This document shows, piece after piece, positions 58,513-64,000 of a stretch of 64,000 bases of DNA; within the stretch, counting starts at the first letter, position 1, and each line of letters opens with the position of its first letter. The stretch lies in the NCBI GenBank assembly GCA_002483465.1, contig DLHX01000018.1:6292-70291 (forward strand), in the 5' to 3' direction. Origin of the DNA: Micavibrio sp. UBA7657. Lineage in GTDB: Bacteria; Pseudomonadota; Alphaproteobacteria; Micavibrionales; Micavibrionaceae. A model generated the notes under the pieces. It ran no database searches, had not been told where the DNA came from, and was given only the letters and a program-made list of their open reading frames with translations. The translations under genes and the position numbers were made by a program.

Positions 58513-59055
58513 ATGCGTCCATTTTTAATATTGCTTCTTTCACTCATTTTCATCGCCGCCGACCAGGCCAGCAAGTGGTACGTGATGGAGCATGTGCTCC
58601 GCCCCCACGCGGAAGGTGAAGCCGCCGCCCCGCCACCTGATTTCCTCGCATGGTATCAATCCGAGACCAAAACCCTGGCCCCAACCGAGTTGGCCGTTGC
58701 GTCTCATTTCAACTTCGTCAGCGTCTGGAACAAGGGCATCAGTTTCGGCATGTTCAACCAGCAATCCGATTTCGGACCGATGATTTTGATCGTGCTGGCA
58801 CTGGTCATATCGCTGTTTTTCGTGGCATGGCTCTTTTATGGGCCTGATGGGATGCAGGAAATGGGCATTTTACTTGTCATAGGTGGGGCGCTCGGCAATG
58901 TCATAGACCGGGCCCGGTACGGAGCGGTCTTCGATTTCCTCGATTTCCACGCATTTGACTATCACTGGCCGGCCTTTAATATAGCCGACAGCGGTATTGT
59001 CATAGGCGTGGGCGTGCTTATATTGCACTCATTCCTTTATTCGAATAAATATTAA
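58513..59055 (+). CDS. lspA: Lipoprotein signal peptidase II
   Basis: A 180-residue inner-membrane aspartyl protease with four membrane helices. It cuts lipoprotein signal peptides before the lipidated cysteine. The catalytic pair is in GNVIDRARYGAVFDFLDFHA and FNIADSGIVIGVGVLILHSF; the early DQASKWYV motif and NFVSVWNKGISFGMF are also conserved. It is about 15-20 residues longer than usual because of an insert rich in Ala and Pro after the first helix. It is followed by a lipoprotein gene ten bases on, which is a likely client. Confidence 0.95.
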   Translation: MRPFLILLLSLIFIAADQASKWYVMEHVLRPHAEGEAAAPPPDFLAWYQSETKTLAPTELAVASHFNFVSVWNKGISFGMFNQQSDFGPMILIVLALVISLFFVAWLFYGPDGMQEMGILLVIGGALGNVIDRARYGAVFDFLDFHAFDYHWPAFNIADSGIVIGVGVLILHSFLYSNKY

Positions 59056-59065
59056 GGGTCGATTT

Positions 59066-59587
59066 ATGAAGATAAAAATCATTCCTCTCCTGTTTGTCGC
59101 AACGATTGCCCTCGCCGGATGCTCTTCGGCCAAGGACAAGCTCGGCCTGACTAAGAAATCGCCAGATGAATTCGCCGTCGTCAAACGCGCGCCTCTTTCG
59201 ATGCCGCCGAATTACACGTTGCGTCCGCCATCACCCGGTGCGCCGCGCCCGCAGGAGCAAAGCCCCGAGCAGGCAGCGCGTCAGACAGTCTTCGGCGCTG
59301 AAGGCCAGGCCGCCTATGAAGCACAGGCAACTGGCAACGATGCCACGTTCTTGAACAAGGCCGGTGCCGCAAAAGCCGACCCGTCCATTCGCCGGACAAT
59401 TGACTCGGAAACGGCTGTCCTTAACGAGCAGGAAAAACCAGTCGTCAAACGTCTCCTTGGCATGGACAGCCCCGAGCAGGCACCCGCCAACGTGGTGAAC
59501 GCCAAGGAAGAAGCGGCACGCCTGAAGAATAACAAAGAAAAAGGCAAACCGGTCACTGAAGGTGAAACGCCCTCCGTGGAGCAGTAA
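59066..59587 (+). CDS. DUF3035 lipoprotein, BamF-like
   Basis: A 173-residue lipoprotein. The signal peptide ends in the lipobox LAGC (Cys at 19), followed by SSAKDKLGLTKKSPDEFAVV and RAPLSMPPNYTLRPPSPGAP, the conserved core of DUF3035. In Caulobacter the family is BamF, an alphaproteobacterial subunit of the outer-membrane barrel assembly complex. The rest is low-complexity, charged and probably flexible. The position directly after lspA and before two secreted M16 peptidases fits an envelope role. Confidence 0.82.
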   Translation: MKIKIIPLLFVATIALAGCSSAKDKLGLTKKSPDEFAVVKRAPLSMPPNYTLRPPSPGAPRPQEQSPEQAARQTVFGAEGQAAYEAQATGNDATFLNKAGAAKADPSIRRTIDSETAVLNEQEKPVVKRLLGMDSPEQAPANVVNAKEEAARLKNNKEKGKPVTEGETPSVEQ

Positions 59588-61027
59588 TTGCAGCGCCAAA
59601 GCCGCATAGCTGTTTCACTGGCCGCGGCACTCTTGCTGGCAGTTCCCCTGTCCTATGCCGCTGCTAAAAAAGAGGCGATTAAAGAAGAAACGCCTGTCCG
59701 GCAGAAAATTTTCAACGCCGAAACATTCAAACTCGATAACGGTCTTGAAATCGTCGTCATTCCCAACCACCGCGCGCCCGTCATCACACACATGGTCTGG
59801 TACAAAGTCGGCGCGGCGGATGAAGATCACGGCGTTTCCGGTGTTGCGCATTTTCTTGAGCATCTGATGTTCAAAGGCTCTCAAGGTTTAAAGCCCGGCG
59901 AGTTCTCGGAAAAAATCCGCTCACTCGGCGGCAACGACAATGCTTTTACCGGGCAGGATTACACCGCCTACCATCAATCGATTTCGGTCGACCAGCTTGA
60001 AACCGTCATGAAAATGGAAGCGGGTCGTATGCGCGGTTTAAATCCCCCGCTGGAACAAGTCGTGTCTGAAAACAAGGTTATCTTAGAGGAACGCCGCCAG
60101 CGCACGGACAATGATCCGCGCGCGCGCTTCGCTGAACAACTCAACGCCGCACTTTATATCAATCATCCTTACGGCAACCCTATTATCGGCTGGGCCGATG
60201 AAATGGCGGCGCTGACATGGGACAAATGTAAAGCTTTCTATGACCGCTGGTACGGACCGAACAATGCGATCCTCGTCGTGTCGGGCGATGTGACCGGGCA
60301 GCAGGTTTACGATCTTGCGAAAAAGATTTACGGACCACTTAAGCCTGTTCCGTTGCCGGAGCGCGTCAGAGCCGCCGTTCCCCCACTGGAAGCGTCTGTA
60401 ACAGTACGTCTTGAAGATGAAACCGTTCACCAGGCATTAGTGCAAAAGGCTTTCATCGTACCGAGCTATCATCAGAACGCAAAAGAATCCCTTGCGCTGC
60501 AGGTTCTTGAGGAGCTAATGGGCGGCGGGCCGACATCGCGCCTTTATAAAGCCCTCGTGGTCGAACAGAAAATAGCGACTAGTGCCGGGTTGTCTTATCA
60601 AGGCTCGATGTGGAGCGATGGCGATCTCGATCTCTACGCCAGCCCCCTGCCCGGTCAGAAACCGGAGGACGTCGTCACGGCACTCGATGAACAAATCAGG
60701 CTGCTGATTAAAAACGGCATTCCTGAAGCGGAACTCAGCGAAGCCCTGACGCGCATGCAGGCCGAAGCAGTTTACGCGCGAGACAGTTTGAGCGGGCCGG
60801 CGATGATTTTCGGTTATTCACTGGCGAGCGGCTCGACAATCGATGATGTTGAATACTGGCAGTACAATATTGCGGCGGTAACAGCTAATGATATTTTGGC
60901 CGTGGCCAAAAAATATCTCGATCCTGACAATGCGCAGAAGCGTCCACCTGTGACGGGCTATCTCCTGCCCAAGGAAAAGCCACCGGAAACGGCACTGTCC
61001 GCACCGGCTGAAAAGGCGGCACCATGA
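59588..61027 (+). CDS. M16 zinc peptidase, catalytic subunit
   Basis: A 479-residue pitrilysin-type protease with a signal peptide (VSLAAALLLAVPLSYAAA). The inverted zinc motif HFLEH is at 88-92 in GVAHFLEHLMFKGSQGLKPG, with the third ligand in ENKVILEERRQRTDNDPRAR, so it should be active in the periplasm. The start is a TTG at 59588, directly after the DUF3035 stop codon; no in-frame ATG precedes the signal peptide. It overlaps the next M16 gene by four bases and probably forms a heterodimer with it. Confidence 0.93.
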   Translation: MQRQSRIAVSLAAALLLAVPLSYAAAKKEAIKEETPVRQKIFNAETFKLDNGLEIVVIPNHRAPVITHMVWYKVGAADEDHGVSGVAHFLEHLMFKGSQGLKPGEFSEKIRSLGGNDNAFTGQDYTAYHQSISVDQLETVMKMEAGRMRGLNPPLEQVVSENKVILEERRQRTDNDPRARFAEQLNAALYINHPYGNPIIGWADEMAALTWDKCKAFYDRWYGPNNAILVVSGDVTGQQVYDLAKKIYGPLKPVPLPERVRAAVPPLEASVTVRLEDETVHQALVQKAFIVPSYHQNAKESLALQVLEELMGGGPTSRLYKALVVEQKIATSAGLSYQGSMWSDGDLDLYASPLPGQKPEDVVTALDEQIRLLIKNGIPEAELSEALTRMQAEAVYARDSLSGPAMIFGYSLASGSTIDDVEYWQYNIAAVTANDILAVAKKYLDPDNAQKRPPVTGYLLPKEKPPETALSAPAEKAAP

Positions 61028-62373
61028 GAATAATGCCCGCGCTCCTGATTTTATTCATCGCCTTCCCGGCTCATGCGCGGGACAAGGTGCTTGATATCGA
61101 ACAAGTCACTAGCCCCGGCGGCATCAAGGCCTGGCTCGTAGAAGACCACAGCGTACCGGTCATCGCCATGCAATTCGGCTTTCGCGGCGTCGGCGGCGCG
61201 TTAGACCCGGTCGACAAGCAAGGCCTTTCACGCATGCTGTCCAACACGCTGGATGAAGGTGCGGGCGAACTGGATTCGCAGACCTTCCAGAAAGAACTGC
61301 GCGACCTTTCGATTGGGCTGAGCTTCGGTTCGGACCGCGATGATTTTTCGGGATCATTAAAAACCTTGAGCCAGAACAAAAAGCGTGCCTTCGAACTCAC
61401 GGCGCTCGCCCTTACAAAACCGCGCTTCGACGAGGAACCCGTCAAACGCATGCGTGAGGCGAACCAGAGCCGTATCCGGTCCTCGCTCACCGATCCGGAC
61501 TGGATGACGGCGCGGATCATGAACGACCGGGCTTTCGAGGGGCATGTTTATTCGCAGAATAGCGGCGGCTCGCTCTCGAGCCTTGAGAAAATCAGCCCGG
61601 AAGATTTGCGTGCCTTTCATAAAAATAATATCGGAAAAAATAACCTTGTCGTCGCCGTTTCCGGCGACATGACGAAAGAGGAACTGGCCACGACACTTGA
61701 TAATATCTTCGGCGACCTGCCAGACGTAAAACCGCCCGCACAAGCGCCGGACATCGCCCTGCAGAATGCGGGTAAAGTTTTTGTGTTCAAGCAAGACATT
61801 CCGCAAACAATCGTCGAAATGATGCAGCCCGGCATCGACCGCCATCATCCTGATTACCAACTCGCACAGGTTATGAATTTTGTTCTGGGGTCGTCGGGCT
61901 TTGGCTCGCGCCTGACCGAGGAAATCCGCGAGAAACGCGGCCTGACCTACGGCATTTACAGCTACTTCATCGACATGAAGCATTTCGACGGGCTGCAGGT
62001 TTCAACGTCGACCGAAACCAAAAATACTGCCGAAATGATTTCGCTGGTAAAAGTCGAATGGGAAAAAATGAAAAACGAGCCCATCAGCGAACAGGAACTT
62101 CAGGATGCTAAATCCTACCTTATCGGCTCTCTACCGCTCGGCCTGACTTCAACGGACGACATCGCGGGCCTCCTGCTTTCGTTGCAAATGGATGAGATGC
62201 CGGTTGATTACCTAGAGCAACGCGAAGATAAAATCAAGAACGCCACGGCGGCCGATGTGCAGCGTGTCGCAAAAGAATTGCTCGATTCCAATAAAATGAT
62301 CACGGTTCTGACTGGGAACCCGGAAAACATTGCCGGTTCCGTACCGATCGAGAAATTGCCCAATGTCGAATAA
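61024..62373 (+). CDS. M16 peptidase-like, non-catalytic partner
   Basis: A 449-residue M16 homologue with a signal peptide (MRIMPALLILFIAFPAHA). The zinc motif is lost: the matching region reads GLSRMLSNTLDEGAGELDSQ, with neither histidine. The C-terminal half retains the Arg/Tyr substrate-binding pair in GFGSRLTEEIREKRGLTYGI. This division of labour is known for heterodimeric bacterial M16 proteases, where one chain supplies zinc and the other the R/Y pair. It overlaps pgi by 11 bases. Confidence 0.92.
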   Translation: MRIMPALLILFIAFPAHARDKVLDIEQVTSPGGIKAWLVEDHSVPVIAMQFGFRGVGGALDPVDKQGLSRMLSNTLDEGAGELDSQTFQKELRDLSIGLSFGSDRDDFSGSLKTLSQNKKRAFELTALALTKPRFDEEPVKRMREANQSRIRSSLTDPDWMTARIMNDRAFEGHVYSQNSGGSLSSLEKISPEDLRAFHKNNIGKNNLVVAVSGDMTKEELATTLDNIFGDLPDVKPPAQAPDIALQNAGKVFVFKQDIPQTIVEMMQPGIDRHHPDYQLAQVMNFVLGSSGFGSRLTEEIREKRGLTYGIYSYFIDMKHFDGLQVSTSTETKNTAEMISLVKVEWEKMKNEPISEQELQDAKSYLIGSLPLGLTSTDDIAGLLLSLQMDEMPVDYLEQREDKIKNATAADVQRVAKELLDSNKMITVLTGNPENIAGSVPIEKLPNVE

Positions 62374-63886
62374 TCCGCAGCAATCGCGGGAATGGAAAGC
62401 CCTGCAGGCGCACGCGAAGGCAATGAGCGACGTACACATGCGCGATCTGTTCGCGAAAGATTCCAAACGCTTTACCGCTCTTCATTTGCGCACCAACGGC
62501 CTTACTTTCGATTACTCACGCAATCTCATTACCTCTGAAACACTGAAACTTCTTGTTGATTTAGCAAAGACGGCAGGCATTGCTTCCTGGCGAGACAGAA
62601 TGTTCGCTGGCGAAAAAATAAATGTGACAGAGGGACGTGCATCGCTTCACGCGGCGCTGCGCGGCTCAGGCAATCCCTCGCTTAAAATCGATGGAGAAAA
62701 TATCAAAGATTTTGTCCAGAAATCCCTGGCACAAATTGAATCGGTCAGCAAAAAAATTCGTAATGATAAAAATATCACCGATGTCGTTAATATCGGGATC
62801 GGCGGATCGGACCTTGGCCCGCGCATCGTTTATGAAACGCTACAATCCTTTAATGACGGGCCGCGCGTGCATTTCGTTTCAAATGTCGACGGCGCGCGCA
62901 TTACATCAGTTCTTAAAACCCTGAAGCCTGCGGGCACAGCTTTCATCGTGACATCGAAAACATTCACGACAATGGAAACATTAACAAACGCGACGACGGC
63001 AAAAACCTGGGCGAAAACAACCAAAAATTTCTACGCTGTTACATCCAATGCAGAGATGGCGAAATCTTTCGGTACCGCACCGGAAAATACCCTGCCAATG
63101 CGCGACTGGATCGGCGGGCGCACCAGTGTCTGGTCCACAGTTGGCTTGCCAATTGCCATTGCAGCGGGCTTTGAAAATTTCAAAACGCTATTGGCCGGGG
63201 CCAAGGCAATGGATGATCATTTCCGCGAGGCCGAATTCGAGAAAAATATTCCCATCCTTATGGCGTTGCTTGCGGTCTGGTACAGAAATTTCATGGATTA
63301 CCGCACCCACGCTATTCTTCCTTATGCGCACAATTTGCGGAAGTTTCCTGCCTTCATCCAGCAGCTTGATATGGAATCGAATGGTAAATCGGTTGATCGT
63401 GATGGCAATGATATTGACTATAAAACCGGGCCGATTATTTTTGGTGAGACCGGTACAAACGCACAGCACGCTTTCATGCAGCTCATGCACCAGGGCACAG
63501 ACATCATCCCGGCTGATTTTATTATCGTAAAAAATCCCGATCATGATCTTGGCGATCATCACCGCAAACTGAACGCCAATGCCTTGGCGCAAGCCCAGGC
63601 CCTCATGCAGGGCCGTGAAAAAGCCGACAAGCCGTACAAGAAATTCGATGGTAACCGCCCAAGCTCGACATTATTACTGGATCGCCTTGATCCCTGGCAT
63701 CTCGGCATGCTGCTGGCGCTCTATGAGCACCGCATGTTTGTGCAGGGAATTATCTGGAATATCAACAGCTTCGACCAGTGGGGCGTTGAGCTGGGCAAGA
63801 CGCTCGCGAATGAAATCCTGGCACCCGGCGCACACCCGACAGCCGACCAGACGACACGCGCCCTGATGCAAATACTTGAAGAGTAA
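62363..63886 (+). CDS. pgi: Glucose-6-phosphate isomerase
   Basis: A 507-residue cytosolic isomerase between glucose-6-phosphate and fructose-6-phosphate, which feeds UDP-GlcNAc and cell wall precursor synthesis as well as sugar metabolism. Typical stretches are VVNIGIGGSDLGPRIVYETL, TSKTFTTMETLTNATTAKTW, FGETGTNAQHAFMQLMHQGT and WNINSFDQWGVELGKTLANE with the catalytic Lys region. The frame is open to 62330; ATG at 62363 lies at the end of the M16 gene and begins MSNNPQQSREW, the usual short N-terminus. Confidence 0.97.
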   Translation: MSNNPQQSREWKALQAHAKAMSDVHMRDLFAKDSKRFTALHLRTNGLTFDYSRNLITSETLKLLVDLAKTAGIASWRDRMFAGEKINVTEGRASLHAALRGSGNPSLKIDGENIKDFVQKSLAQIESVSKKIRNDKNITDVVNIGIGGSDLGPRIVYETLQSFNDGPRVHFVSNVDGARITSVLKTLKPAGTAFIVTSKTFTTMETLTNATTAKTWAKTTKNFYAVTSNAEMAKSFGTAPENTLPMRDWIGGRTSVWSTVGLPIAIAAGFENFKTLLAGAKAMDDHFREAEFEKNIPILMALLAVWYRNFMDYRTHAILPYAHNLRKFPAFIQQLDMESNGKSVDRDGNDIDYKTGPIIFGETGTNAQHAFMQLMHQGTDIIPADFIIVKNPDHDLGDHHRKLNANALAQAQALMQGREKADKPYKKFDGNRPSSTLLLDRLDPWHLGMLLALYEHRMFVQGIIWNINSFDQWGVELGKTLANEILAPGAHPTADQTTRALMQILEE

Positions 63887-63980
63887 ACCTTAATATTCGT
63901 TCTATTTTAACCCTTCCTGCCTTAAAATTTTAGCCATAGGGAAGAATATCCCGACCCACGCGAAGGACCGCGAAAGGCAC

Positions 63981-64000
63981 ATGAGAGATCACGTACCCGA
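63981..64000 (+). other. Possible start of the next gene at the right edge
   Basis: ATG at 63981 has AAAGG close upstream and leaves an open frame (MRDHVP) to the window end. Seven codons are too few to judge. The 94 bp between pgi and this site show no clear terminator. Confidence 0.2.

Overview
The window is a compact stretch of chromosome from an alphaproteobacterium. The evidence is the gene order mraZ to ftsZ followed by lpxC, bamD, recN and ligA; an F1-ATPase zeta inhibitor (DUF1476); a DUF3035/BamF-type lipoprotein; a split pntAA/pntAB/pntB transhydrogenase; and an ftsZ promoter region with GANTC (CcrM-type) sites and consensus DnaA boxes. Base composition is moderately GC-rich, apart from three clearly AT-rich genes. 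I cannot name the genus. No tRNA, CRISPR array, insertion sequence or phage gene was seen.

Layout. 1-2.6 kb: the 3' end of nadK, then purC, the zeta subunit, bolA and grxD. 2.6-8.5 kb: the rod-shape operon mreB-mreC-mreD-mrdA-rodA, read leftwards, with rpmJ upstream of it. 8.7-17.1 kb: a signalling and secretion block with a cNMP-binding/EAL protein, a CHASE2 cyclase, and a type I secretion system (TolC, ABC, HlyD). 17.2-21.3 kb: transhydrogenase, an alpha/beta hydrolase and a small protein. 21.3-26.9 kb: ligA, recN, bamD and lpxC. 27.0-48.7 kb: the division and cell wall (dcw) cluster, read leftwards from mraZ to ftsZ. 48.9-54.3 kb: rnpB, an amidase, a periplasmic msrA, an HNH nuclease and ileS. 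54.5-56.3 kb: an AEC permease and ribF. 56.5-63.9 kb: a rightward run of bufferin genes bufA-bufB-bufC, then lspA, a BamF-like lipoprotein, two M16 peptidases and pgi.

The dcw cluster departs from the standard plan in several ways. No canonical murF lies between murE and mraY; a 146-residue protein of unknown family sits there, coupled to both neighbours. The only MurF-like ligase in the window lies elsewhere, between murB and ddl, in the opposite orientation. It has a multi-pass membrane domain where the substrate-binding domain should be, and it overlaps an alpha/beta hydrolase gene. A GIY-YIG nuclease gene flanked by palindromic repeats sits between murG and murC, and an AT-rich membrane-anchored ORF sits between murC and murB. 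Two regulatory regions stand out: five ATGG(A/G) repeats spaced exactly 10 bp apart before mraZ, and a pair of DnaA boxes plus five GANTC sites before ftsZ.

The genes cover precursor synthesis (murB-G, ddl, mraY), septal and lateral wall synthesis (ftsW/ftsI, rodA/mrdA, mreBCD), envelope assembly (lpxC, bamD, BamF-like, lspA), metal or thiol stress (bufferin genes, msrA, bolA/grxD) and cyclic-nucleotide signalling beside a type I secretion system.
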